This document shows, piece after piece, positions 34,465-41,179 of a stretch of 41,759 nucleotides of DNA. Below the pieces are notes generated by a model. The model made no database searches and was not told the DNA's origin. It saw only the letters and a list, made by a program, of their open reading frames with translations. The position numbers and the translations under genes are program-made. Numbering within the stretch: position 1 is the first letter of the stretch; every line of letters begins with the position of its first letter. Origin of the DNA: Legionellales bacterium (GTDB lineage Bacteria > Pseudomonadota > Gammaproteobacteria > UBA1113); NCBI GenBank assembly GCA_002709565.1, contig PAPY01000005.1, positions 1-41,759 of the forward strand. Direction: 5' to 3'.

Positions 34465-35345
34465 TGAATTGGCATCAACTGCAATTCTTTACCCATGGCG
34501 ATGATGCTGAGCACTTAGGCGATCTGCTATTCGCCATTGGCGCTGCCAGTGTGACCTTCCAAGATGGCGGTGATGAGCCTATCTATGAACCCAGCGCCGA
34601 CCAACTTCTCACCTGGCAAGAAACCGTCGTCACCGCATTGTTTAATGAAGCAATGGATATTGATGAATGTCTAGAAAGTCTTGGTCTATTATGGGGGAAA
34701 AAACTGCCCCATTACCAACAATCCCAGCTAGCTGATAAAGACTGGGAAAACGAATGGAAACGTTATTTTAAACCCGTGAAGTTCGGCAATGACTTGTGGA
34801 TTTGTCCCAGTTGGTGCGAACCACCTGAGCCTGCGGCGACAAATATTATATTAGATCCCGGACTCGCTTTTGGTACCGGCACGCATCCCACTACCGCCAT
34901 GTGTTTAGAGCAGTTAAGCCTAATGACATTAACGAACAAAACAGTTATTGATTACGGTTGTGGTTCTGGGATCTTAGGCATTGCGGCTCACAAGCGGGGC
35001 GCAGCCCAGGTCATTGGCGTAGATAATCATCCTCAAGCGCTAGAGGCTAGCCTTGATAATGCGGCCAAAAACAACATTAACCCAGAACAATTTGTGATTG
35101 TTGCACCGGATGCCTTGCCCGACGCCCAAGCCGATGTCTTAGTCGCTAATATTCTTGCGCAGCCATTAGTGGGATTAGCCGCGCGTTTTGCCGAATTGGT
35201 AAAACCTGACGGCAAAATCATCCTCTCTGGTATTCTACACGACCAACTACCACTGATTCAGCAAGCCTATTCTCCCTGGTTCAGCCTTGAAGAAACCCAC
35301 AGTGAGGGGGATTGGGTGTGTTTGGTGTATTTATTCAGTCATTAA
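34464..35345 (+). CDS. prmA: ribosomal protein L11 methyltransferase
   Basis: A 293-aa methyltransferase that trimethylates lysines and the N-terminus of ribosomal protein L11. The N-terminal substrate-binding domain occupies about residues 1-100. The motif DPGLAFGTGTHPTTAMCLEQ (about 132-151) and VIDYGCGSGILGIAAHKRGA (SAM-binding motif I) are diagnostic, followed by VLVANILAQPLVGLAARFAE with the N-I-L-A motif. Length is as expected. It overlaps accC by one base; its 3' end overlaps the end of the convergent ATPase-nuclease gene by 15 bases. Confidence 0.95.
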   Translation: MNWHQLQFFTHGDDAEHLGDLLFAIGAASVTFQDGGDEPIYEPSADQLLTWQETVVTALFNEAMDIDECLESLGLLWGKKLPHYQQSQLADKDWENEWKRYFKPVKFGNDLWICPSWCEPPEPAATNIILDPGLAFGTGTHPTTAMCLEQLSLMTLTNKTVIDYGCGSGILGIAAHKRGAAQVIGVDNHPQALEASLDNAAKNNINPEQFVIVAPDALPDAQADVLVANILAQPLVGLAARFAELVKPDGKIILSGILHDQLPLIQQAYSPWFSLEETHSEGDWVCLVYLFSH

Positions 35346-36791
35346 ATCTTCAGCAACAGCTACTGCGGTAATTAACTCTTCTGAGTACATCGTCTCTTGC
35401 AAACCATTAGCACTAACCATTGTAAAGAAAATGTCTTTTTTAATTTTTGTCTTGTTTCGTAAAACATCAGCTTTTGCCAATAATCTTTGACTATAAGCTT
35501 TATCAATAGCAAACGGCTTGTCGGTATATTTTATTTCACACAGATTAATGACACCATCATCACGATCGAATAACAAGTCAATTTGCGCACCATTGCTCAA
35601 TCTATCATCTTGCTTACCAACAAAGCGCCAGTTCTCCACCACGGTGCCGCCGGGGATCTTCAACGCTTTGCGTATTTGTTCAATATGCTTATAACATAAC
35701 ATCTCAAAGGCATAACCTGACCAAATCTTATAAGTCTGAGACTTTGTTTTTTCTTGCCAGTATTCTTTGTCAATAGGTTTGCCTTTGATAGGGCTCACCC
35801 AATCTAAATAAAATAAAGTAAATTCATCTATAAGTTTATAATAAACCCCTCGTTGCTTATCCATCGGCTTGAAGGTTGTAATAAAACCCGCAGCTTCTAA
35901 TTCCTGCAGACGTTTTGATAGCGTACCCCCGTCTTTTGATAATTTTGCCCGCTTAACAAGCTCACTACGTTCTACACCGCTATGGCTTTTCGCCATGATT
36001 TTCACGAGCTCTTCATGAGCATTAGCTTGTTCAAACAGTGATGAAAACAAATTATCAAACTCATTCGTTAAATTGCCACCCGCTTGAAAGCACAGCTGCT
36101 CGACATTTTGCTGAACTGAAAACTTAGGATCAAGCAAGCTTAAATAATAAGGTATACCGCCTAGCATCATATAGAGATTGAGGATTTGTTTGACGCCGTA
36201 GCGGAATTTATTCGCTTTTAAATAGTCTTTTACCTCAGCTAAATTGAACGGCTGTAACAGTATCTGTCCGGTTAAACGGTTATGCAAACCGCCTCGAGCA
36301 TTAATAATATTATCAATGATCCATGCCGCTGCAGAACCACAGATAATCAGCTTCACTCTAGGATTATCACACCAATAACGATTCCAAAAATAATCTAATT
36401 CTTGCAATAAACCTGAACGACGAGTTGCAAGCCAAGGCAACTCATCAAAAAAAAGTACAATCTTTTTGCTTGCTGATAACTCATCAATGGCTGCGGTTAA
36501 TAGCTTGAAAGCTTCATGCCAATTAGGGGGGCGTTGGATCTTCAAGCCAAAATTTGCAAAAAAAGCAGCCTCAAGTGCTTCTGTGAAGATCGCCAACTGA
36601 TCCTCCAGTGTGCCATCTTTCTTACCGATAACTTGCATAAAGATACAGTCTTTTGTCTCAAAGTAGGCTCGGATTAAAAACGTTTTACCTACCCGCCTGC
36701 GACCGTAGACCGCGATAAACTGGGCGGATTTCGCCTCATAGGCTCGCTTCAAATACTGCTGTTCTTGTTGTCTACCAATAATATTGGCCAT
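35331..36791 (-). CDS. archaeal-type ATPase (ATPase_2/DUF234) with C-terminal nuclease-like domain
   Basis: A 486-aa protein of the family widespread in archaea and scattered in bacteria. Walker A is GRRRVGKT (residues 30-37), Walker B is IVLFFDELPW (about 111-120), and LIICGSAAAWI is the sensor-like strand. A winged-helix region follows (SGVERSELVKRAKLSKDGGT, then LSKRLQELEAAGFITTF). The DUF234 C-terminus has IDLLFDRDDGVINLCEIKY with Asp405, Glu419 and Lys421 in a D-x14-E-x-K arrangement, consistent with a PD-(D/E)XK nuclease fold. It is related to the gene at 39090-40493. Seven alternating repeats lie upstream. The coding strand looks more AT-rich than neighbouring housekeeping genes, compatible with transfer. 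Function unknown. Confidence 0.82.
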   Translation of the reverse strand: MANIIGRQQEQQYLKRAYEAKSAQFIAVYGRRRVGKTFLIRAYFETKDCIFMQVIGKKDGTLEDQLAIFTEALEAAFFANFGLKIQRPPNWHEAFKLLTAAIDELSASKKIVLFFDELPWLATRRSGLLQELDYFWNRYWCDNPRVKLIICGSAAAWIIDNIINARGGLHNRLTGQILLQPFNLAEVKDYLKANKFRYGVKQILNLYMMLGGIPYYLSLLDPKFSVQQNVEQLCFQAGGNLTNEFDNLFSSLFEQANAHEELVKIMAKSHSGVERSELVKRAKLSKDGGTLSKRLQELEAAGFITTFKPMDKQRGVYYKLIDEFTLFYLDWVSPIKGKPIDKEYWQEKTKSQTYKIWSGYAFEMLCYKHIEQIRKALKIPGGTVVENWRFVGKQDDRLSNGAQIDLLFDRDDGVINLCEIKYTDKPFAIDKAYSQRLLAKADVLRNKTKIKKDIFFTMVSANGLQETMYSEELITAVAVAEDLMTE

Positions 36792-36811
36792 ATATCACCA
36801 CTAAATTCTGC

Positions 36812-37090
36812 TATATCCAGCTGTTAATCCACTAAAATTGGTAAATAACAGCTGGATATAGCTTAGTCATATCCAGCTGTTAAGTCAACGAAAATATCAA
36901 ATAACAGCTGGATATAACTAGATTATAACCAGCTGTTAATGGATTTTGTGGTAATCCACAAGAGCCACTTGGCAAGAAACCTCTAAAATATATATTAAAA
37001 ACAGCAAGTTAAAGAAGATATTTTTCTGCGACCATTTCCTACAATAGCTAAAATAACAGCTAGTTATAACTAAGCTATATACAGCTCTTA
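36812..37090. repeat. alternating-orientation array, unit TATATCCAGCTGTTA, seven copies
   Basis: Units are at 36812-36827 (forward), 36846-36860 (reverse), 36868-36883 (forward), 36902-36916 (reverse), 36924-36939 (forward), 37054-37069 (reverse, degenerate) and 37076-37090 (forward, degenerate). Each has a CAGCTG-like palindromic core, and the flanks (ATATC versus TTA) give orientation, which alternates without exception. Core-to-core distances are 31, 25, 31, 25, 127 and 25 bases, so the first five follow a 56-bp period. It fills the 388-bp gap between the ATPase-nuclease gene and the small membrane-protein gene. No coding sequence is seen in this gap. Confidence 0.9.
36860..36888 (-). promoter_or_regulatory. 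predicted promoter of the second ATPase-nuclease gene, spacer formed by array unit 3
   Basis: On the minus strand TTGACT (36888-36883) and TAAGCT (36865-36860) are 17 bases apart. Array unit 3 (36868-36883) fills the spacer almost exactly, the arrangement expected for autorepression by a protein that binds the unit. Confidence 0.4.
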
Positions 37091-37108
37091 ATCTTAGCCC
37101 CCTTAAAT

Positions 37109-37136
37109 TTGACATTTTCTGCTCAATTCGTACAAT
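37109..37136 (+). promoter_or_regulatory. strong sigma70-type promoter for the small membrane-protein gene
   Basis: A consensus TTGACA (37109-37114) and TACAAT (37131-37136) are 16 bases apart, 43 bases before the ATG at 37180. The last, degenerate array unit (37076-37090) ends 18 bases upstream of the -35 box. Confidence 0.7.
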
Positions 37137-37179
37137 TATCAGCCGACTACATATAACCATAACAATAGAGGATATCCCC

Positions 37180-37479
37180 ATGGCAGATGACCTAACCCCA
37201 CAAGACCCAGCAGCATCCCATTGTCGCTTTTTCAGCTCATCCTGCGCTAAAACCACGGTAAAGACCGTAGCCTATACGCTAACTGGTCTGCCTCTACTGG
37301 GTATAACCCTGTGGGAAGGCGTACATGGCACTTACACCTCGAGTGCGCTGATGGTCATGGTTGACCTGTTCGCCATTGCCGCCCTTGTTGCTTATGAGAA
37401 AGGGAACTGCGGTTTTTCTCAATCTGCGGGACTGGAAGAAGAACAACAATTAATCCAGCCTACTGTTAACTCAGTTTAA
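37180..37479 (+). CDS. small two-helix membrane protein of unknown function
   Basis: A 99-aa protein I do not recognise. Two hydrophobic segments are predicted, around residues 27-46 (KTVAYTLTGLPLLGITLWEG) and 54-73 (SALMVMVDLFAIAALVAYEK). Between them is a short polar turn, with polar tails at both ends. A pair of cysteines lies near residues 15-22 and one near 77. GAGG is eight bases upstream and a near-consensus promoter lies at 37109-37136, which supports a real, expressed gene. It is divergent from the ATPase-nuclease gene, with the repeat array between them, so both could be controlled through the array. It ends 11 bases before the convergent MFS gene. Confidence 0.65.
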   Translation: MADDLTPQDPAASHCRFFSSSCAKTTVKTVAYTLTGLPLLGITLWEGVHGTYTSSALMVMVDLFAIAALVAYEKGNCGFSQSAGLEEEQQLIQPTVNSV

Positions 37480-37490
37480 GTACTCAGCCA

Positions 37491-38714
37491 TCAATTATCT
37501 CCCTCACCACGGGGATCCATTTCTGCGGTAATTGGGCTTGTTTGTGGTAATGGCACAAAGCCTTCGTCTTGTTGAGTTGGTGGTACTGATGCTTTACGCC
37601 AACTCAGAAAGACTGCTAATAAGATCCCAACGGTAATGATGTAAACATACAAGCCGTTAGTACCAAATAGTTTGATGAATACCGGCGTGATAAAGGGGCC
37701 CAAGGTTGCCCCTACACTATAAGCCAACAACAACCCCTGGGTCCCAGAGACAATATCATCATCCGATAAACTATCACAGGCATGGCTGATACTGACAGGA
37801 TACAAGGTAAACACCAACCCACCAAAGACAAATAAACTCACATATAAAAGATATAAATAATGCGCGCTAACAATCAAAATCCCTGTCAACACGATGGTTG
37901 ATAGCGCTAAACAGAGCAGCACTAAACGTCGTTCAATGAAGTCAGAGATCTTACCCACCGGGTATTGTAAACTCATGCCCCCCAAAATCACTAACGCCAT
38001 AAATAACGCTACCATGGAGTTTTTTCCGGTTTGCTGGACAATGATGAGTGGTAGTAAGCCATAAACCGATCCTAAAATAAGTCCCGAGCACAAACAGCCA
38101 ATGACGCCTGATCCGGATATTTTAAACAAGCGTACAAAGTTTAATTGTGAAGGAGGACTGATTTCGGGGCTTGGGGTTTTAGTCAATGACAAAGGAATCA
38201 CAGCTAAAGAGCACAGCATTGCCGTCAACGCAAACAGCATCAACGTGCCAGGATCGCTAAGGTTAATCATAAACTGCCCCAACGCTTGTCCCGCATAAAG
38301 ACTTATCATATAAAATGCCAATATCCGGCCGCGGGTATGGGTACTACCAACCGACAACAACCAACTTTCGATAACCACAAAAATACCAGCTGTCGCAAAG
38401 CCACCCAAAAAACGAAACACCAACCAGAGCCCATTATTGATAAACACACCTTGAGCAAAACTAATCACCGCTAAAAACGAGGCAAACGCCGCGAATGCAC
38501 GAATGTGACCGACATTGAGGATGAACTTCTCTATTTTAAATGATCCATAGGCTAAACCCGCATAGTACGCCCCCATCATTGCCCCAATCATGAAGGTACT
38601 CGCTCCTTCGCCATGGAGCCTCAACGCCAGAAGGGTAGAGAATAAGCCATTACCAAGAATGAAAATAAACAAAGACAGTAATGGGGCGATGGTTATTTTT
38701 AGGACAGAACGCAT
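37491..38714 (-). CDS. MFS transporter, YcaD-like
   Basis: A 407-aa major facilitator with about twelve hydrophobic helices. It matches the YcaD/DUF894-type group: SLFIFILGNGLFSTLLALRL in helix 1, GAMMGAYYAGLAYGSFK in helix 2, FRFLGGFATAGIFVVIESWL around helix 4, the loop GRILAFYMISLYAGQALGQF, GGMSLQYPVGKISDFIERRL as the second-half A-like motif, and the cytoplasmic ending GFVPLPQTSPITAEMDPRGE. Relatives are of unknown substrate. The ATG has no strong Shine-Dalgarno sequence. The downstream copy of a 176-bp repeat (38881-39056) carries a promoter-like sequence pointing towards this gene. Confidence 0.85.
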   Translation of the reverse strand: MRSVLKITIAPLLSLFIFILGNGLFSTLLALRLHGEGASTFMIGAMMGAYYAGLAYGSFKIEKFILNVGHIRAFAAFASFLAVISFAQGVFINNGLWLVFRFLGGFATAGIFVVIESWLLSVGSTHTRGRILAFYMISLYAGQALGQFMINLSDPGTLMLFALTAMLCSLAVIPLSLTKTPSPEISPPSQLNFVRLFKISGSGVIGCLCSGLILGSVYGLLPLIIVQQTGKNSMVALFMALVILGGMSLQYPVGKISDFIERRLVLLCLALSTIVLTGILIVSAHYLYLLYVSLFVFGGLVFTLYPVSISHACDSLSDDDIVSGTQGLLLAYSVGATLGPFITPVFIKLFGTNGLYVYIITVGILLAVFLSWRKASVPPTQQDEGFVPLPQTSPITAEMDPRGEGDN

Positions 38715-38880
38715 GGATTAATTCTCAGCTCGGTTAAATGGACGATTCTACGTTGTTATTGGGGGGTTTGCTATATCCAAACCCGCCGAAGCCGAGGACC
38801 TTTCTCCGCCATTATTCCGCGCAAACATTACCACCGCCAAGCCTTATCCGAGGCCATGGCCGAGCTGGTTAAAGGCTCGG
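38715..38880. other. non-coding gap upstream of the MFS gene
   Basis: I see no gene here. There is a short hairpin, GGGTTTG / CAAACCC, around 38766-38786. Partial versions of the neighbouring array unit also occur (CGCAAAC near 38818 and CTTATCCG at 38843-38850), suggesting decayed repeats. Short open frames exist but resemble nothing I know. Confidence 0.4.
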
Positions 38881-39056
38881 TATAGCAGCTCCTGTTTGCG
38901 GATAGCAAGGTTTTAAACTGGCTTATCCGCAAACAAGGTTAAGATAACTCTGTTTGCGGATAAGGAATGTTTTTATTTTGACCTAGAATAGTTATTTAAA
39001 ATCAATGGGTTGCTATTTTAAGACCAGGTGGTTTTGTGAAATCATCTTTTTGGCCT
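38881..39056. repeat. 176-bp direct repeat, copy A, downstream of the third ATPase-nuclease gene
   Basis: This copy aligns without gaps with 40650-40825, differing at about 17 of 176 positions. It contains three array units of TTATCCGCAAA: 38895-38905 (reverse, last base changed), 38923-38933 (forward) and 38953-38963 (reverse), with start distances 28 and 30. The two copies are in the same orientation and bracket the ATPase gene and its leader. Confidence 0.9.
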
Positions 39057-39089
39057 TGTTGCTACTTAGCGCCTAGATAAGCTGTTACG

Positions 39090-40493
39090 CTATTCAAAAA
39101 GATCATCAACACTCAGCAAATGATGAAAGTATCCAAGCTTTTGTAATGGTTCATCTGCACCAAAGCGGGAAATCAATGCTTTCTCTAACGTGTATCCGCG
39201 GGGGATAGTCAGCTCGGCGCATTTCTTTTCAACTTCTGCCACGACCTCGACACCAATGGGTTTATCGCGGTATTTCATTTCGCACACCGTGATGACATTA
39301 TCACTGCGACTATACACTAAATCCAGCTGAAAATGGGTGTCTTGTTTCCTGAAATACGGCCCCCAACTTAGCACAGCGTCCGCAAATCCCATTAACTCTG
39401 CCAGGCGAAACGCATTTTTCAGACAAAAATTCTCAAAAGCAAAGCCAAGCCATGATTGCCAGTGTGGCACTACCAATTGCGAAAATAAATTTGCTTTGCG
39501 ATTTTGTTGAATACGCTGGGTATTGGGTAAAATGTATTTAAAATAAAAGCGTAAATATTCATCGGTTAGCTTATATTTAATCAGCTTAGTATTTTGATCC
39601 TTATCGTAAGGTATGAAGCTAGTAATAAATGCTGTCTTTTCGAGATTCACTAAATACGATCGCAATCCACCCCCCGATGGCAGTTTGAGGTGTTTAGCAA
39701 TTTCATCCAGTGTTCTCGGTCTATCCTGCAAGTAATTCGCAATGCTCTCATAAACCTTATACTCTCTAAATTGGCTATAAAATATTTTGTCATACTCATT
39801 AGCAAACTGACTATTCTCCATAAAGAAAAGCTTATTCATGTTTTGTTCGAAGGATTGACTGGAATCGATGGCCTGGAGATATTTCGGGATCCCACCCAGG
39901 GTAATGGCATAACGCATAATTTCATCTTTACTGCGCTTATGATCCAATAATTGCAAAATTTCACGGGGAGCAAATGGTTGCAGGGAAATTTCACGATCAA
40001 TACGGCCATACAGCGCTTTTGAATTGATAACCCGTTTCACCATAAACGACGATACTGAACCGCAAAGCACAATCATAACATTGCTATTTTTCCAATGCCT
40101 ATCCCAGTAGCTCTTGATGAGGCTCACTAGCTTTGTTTGGTTGACTGCCAACCATTGAAATTCATCAAAAAATACAACCAGTTTATTAGTTTGTTGTTTA
40201 AAATATTCCGTCAAATACTCAAATATAGGCGTCCATTCATTAAAGTTAACATGCTTTAGCAGGGGATCATCCATTTGTTGGCGTAAGTCTGCGGTGAATT
40301 GCTCAATTTGTCCCTTGGTCTGCAAACCTTCAAGGCCATCGAAATGCAAACAGGGTTTATCTGCCATAAACGTTTCAATCAACGTACTTTTACCCACACG
40401 ACGCCGGCCATGCACAACCACCAAGTTTGCTTGTGGTGACTGGTACAGGGTATTTAACTCTTGGAGCTCGTATTCTCTACCAACAAACATCAT
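39090..40493 (-). CDS. archaeal-type ATPase (ATPase_2/DUF234) with C-terminal nuclease-like domain, flanked by direct repeats
   Basis: A 467-aa relative of the gene at 35331-36791. Walker A is GRRRVGKS (residues 29-36), Walker B is KLVVFFDEFQW (about 104-114), and IVLCGSVSSFM is the sensor-like strand. The winged-helix segment is RPRTLDEIAKHLKLPSGGGL followed by RSYLVNLEKTAFITSF. The DUF234 end has LDLVYSRSDNVITVCEMKY with Asp391, Glu405 and Lys407, the same D-x14-E-x-K spacing as in the other two proteins. A unit of its array lies 14 bases before the ATG at 40493, and 176-bp direct repeats flank the gene. This looks like a self-contained, probably mobile or amplified module. Function unknown. 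Confidence 0.82.
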   Translation of the reverse strand: MMFVGREYELQELNTLYQSPQANLVVVHGRRRVGKSTLIETFMADKPCLHFDGLEGLQTKGQIEQFTADLRQQMDDPLLKHVNFNEWTPIFEYLTEYFKQQTNKLVVFFDEFQWLAVNQTKLVSLIKSYWDRHWKNSNVMIVLCGSVSSFMVKRVINSKALYGRIDREISLQPFAPREILQLLDHKRSKDEIMRYAITLGGIPKYLQAIDSSQSFEQNMNKLFFMENSQFANEYDKIFYSQFREYKVYESIANYLQDRPRTLDEIAKHLKLPSGGGLRSYLVNLEKTAFITSFIPYDKDQNTKLIKYKLTDEYLRFYFKYILPNTQRIQQNRKANLFSQLVVPHWQSWLGFAFENFCLKNAFRLAELMGFADAVLSWGPYFRKQDTHFQLDLVYSRSDNVITVCEMKYRDKPIGVEVVAEVEKKCAELTIPRGYTLEKALISRFGADEPLQKLGYFHHLLSVDDLFE

Positions 40494-40530
40494 GGAACCT
40501 TTTTAGTTATCCGCAAACCTTAAATATTAC

Positions 40531-40607
40531 GCTAAGTGCGAACTAAATTCGCACTTGCGCTTAAGGGGGAGAATCGCTGCTCTCCCCCTTAAGGATCCCC
40601 CATCGCG
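40531..40607. repeat. 77-bp double-hairpin block, copy 1
   Basis: Two hairpins in a row: AAGTGCGAA-CTAAA-TTCGCACTT at 40534-40556, and a perfect 13-bp stem CTTAAGGGGGAGA with an eight-base loop at 40560-40593. About 90% identical to 40899-40975. It lies in the leader of the ATPase-nuclease gene ending at 39090. On either strand the second hairpin lacks a clear T-run, so it is not a classic terminator. Confidence 0.8.
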
Positions 40608-40647
40608 CACAGAAGCTCTGAGCAAGTCATTACTTATCCGCAAATAG

Positions 40648-40677
40648 AGTATAGCAGCTCCTGTTTGCGGATAACAA
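40648..40677 (-). promoter_or_regulatory. predicted extended -10 promoter of the third ATPase-nuclease gene
   Basis: On the minus strand TTGTTA (40677-40672) is followed after 18 bases by TATACT (40653-40648), preceded by TGC. An array unit (40664-40674) overlaps the -35 box and spacer. The other direct-repeat copy carries a matching sequence at 38879-38908. Confidence 0.45.
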
Positions 40678-40825
40678 GGTTTTAAACATGCTTATCCGCA
40701 AACAAGGTCAAGGCGACTCTGTTTGCGGATAAGGGGTGTTTTTATTTTGACCTATAATTATTGTTTTAAATCAATAGGTTGCTATTTTAAGATCAGGTGG
40801 TTTTGTGAAATCATCTTTTGGGCCT
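40650..40825. repeat. 176-bp direct repeat, copy B, upstream of the third ATPase-nuclease gene
   Basis: Gap-free match to 38881-39056 at about 90% identity. It includes three complete array units and the -10 end of the predicted promoter, followed by an AT-rich tail ending with the shared GTGGTTTTGTGAAATCATC segment. Its right edge abuts the MITE-like element beginning at 40828. Confidence 0.9.
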
Positions 40826-40827
40826 CT

Positions 40828-41030
40828 CTCACCATAAAAAGTTATTGCCGCTTACCAGCAGTTCCCTGCAGAGCTGGGAACTGCCTCCCAAGTACTATGC
40901 TGCGCGCGAAGTAAATTCGCGCTTGCACTTAAGGGGGAGAATCGCTGCTCTCCCCCTTAAGAATCCCCCATTGCGAGAAGTTATTGCCGCTTATAAATTT
41001 GTATAAGCGGCAATAACTTTTTGTGGTGAG
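40828..41030. mobile_element. 203-bp MITE-like element with 27-bp terminal inverted repeats
   Basis: The left end (40828-40854, beginning CTCACCATAAAAAG) and the right end (41004-41030) are inverted copies with one mismatch in 27. The element has no coding capacity. Inside it are a hairpin CAGTTCCC / GGGAACTG near 40857-40881, the second 77-bp block (40899-40975), and an extra copy of the terminal sequence at about 40978-41001. This last copy forms a perfect 18-bp stem with the right end. No certain target-site duplication is seen. Confidence 0.65.
40899..40975. repeat. 77-bp double-hairpin block, copy 2
   Basis: Second copy of the block at 40531-40607. The first hairpin here is GCGCGAA-GTAAA-TTCGCGC (40904-40922); both arms differ from copy 1 in a compensating way (GTGCGAA/TTCGCAC there), which keeps pairing. 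The second hairpin at 40928-40961 is identical to copy 1. Confidence 0.8.
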
Positions 41031-41047
41031 GCTGTTGCTGCTAAATT

Positions 41048-41084
41048 GAAATGTCCGGTCCTCGTGCAAAGTAGAAATATCCGG
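41048..41084. mobile_element. possible insertion-sequence end remnant
   Basis: Two copies of GAAATNTCCGG occur 26 bases apart, at 41048-41058 and 41074-41084. Such tandem motifs with GTGCAAAGTAG between them resemble the subterminal repeats of some transposase-carrying elements as I remember them. No transposase sequence is present, so this would be a remnant only. Confidence 0.35.
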
Positions 41085-41098
41085 CGTTCAAACCAGCC

Positions 41099-41146
41099 TT
41101 TCGCACCAGAGCTATTTTTTATGCGCAAAAAGAGACTGGTGCGAAA
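41099..41146. repeat. inverted repeat downstream of the receiver-HPt gene
   Basis: TTTCGCACCAG (41099-41109) and CTGGTGCGAAA (41136-41146) form a perfect 11-bp stem with a 26-base loop. Pairing continues imperfectly outward through AACCA / TGGTT to about 24 bases per arm. It lies after the stop of the minus-strand gene ending at 41180 but has no T-run on that strand. Confidence 0.55.
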
Positions 41147-41179
41147 TGTTGGTTCAAATAATGTGGCTGACTACTTACC

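Larger units (their letters stand above)
40507..40732. repeat. alternating-orientation array upstream of the third ATPase, unit TTATCCGCAAA, five copies
   Basis: Units are at 40507-40517 (forward, next to the start codon), 40634-40644 (forward), 40664-40674 (reverse), 40692-40702 (forward) and 40722-40732 (reverse). The last four alternate with start distances 30, 28 and 30 bases, a 58-bp period. The first unit is 127 bases from the second, separated by the 77-bp hairpin block. The last three units lie within direct repeat copy B. Confidence 0.88.

Noticed and set aside
36812-37090. CRISPR array
   Set aside because: Units alternate in orientation, are short, and have no unique spacers of constant size; no cas gene is nearby.
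36936-37256. Minus-strand 106-codon frame across the array and the small membrane-protein gene
   Set aside because: It runs through repeat units and opposes a gene with a strong promoter and ribosome binding site; its composition looks non-coding.
38755-38880. Possible protein fragment before direct repeat copy A
   Set aside because: Short open readings exist in two frames but neither resembles a known protein; left as a non-coding gap.
40560-40593. Intrinsic terminator for the ATPase-nuclease gene or its neighbours
   Set aside because: The stem is strong, but no T-run follows on either strand and the copy lies in a gene leader; treated as a repeat hairpin.
40723-41006. Small open frames in the right-hand repeat region
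   Set aside because: They are made of repeat and hairpin sequence, have no ribosome binding sites, and the 77-bp block reads equally poorly in both copies.
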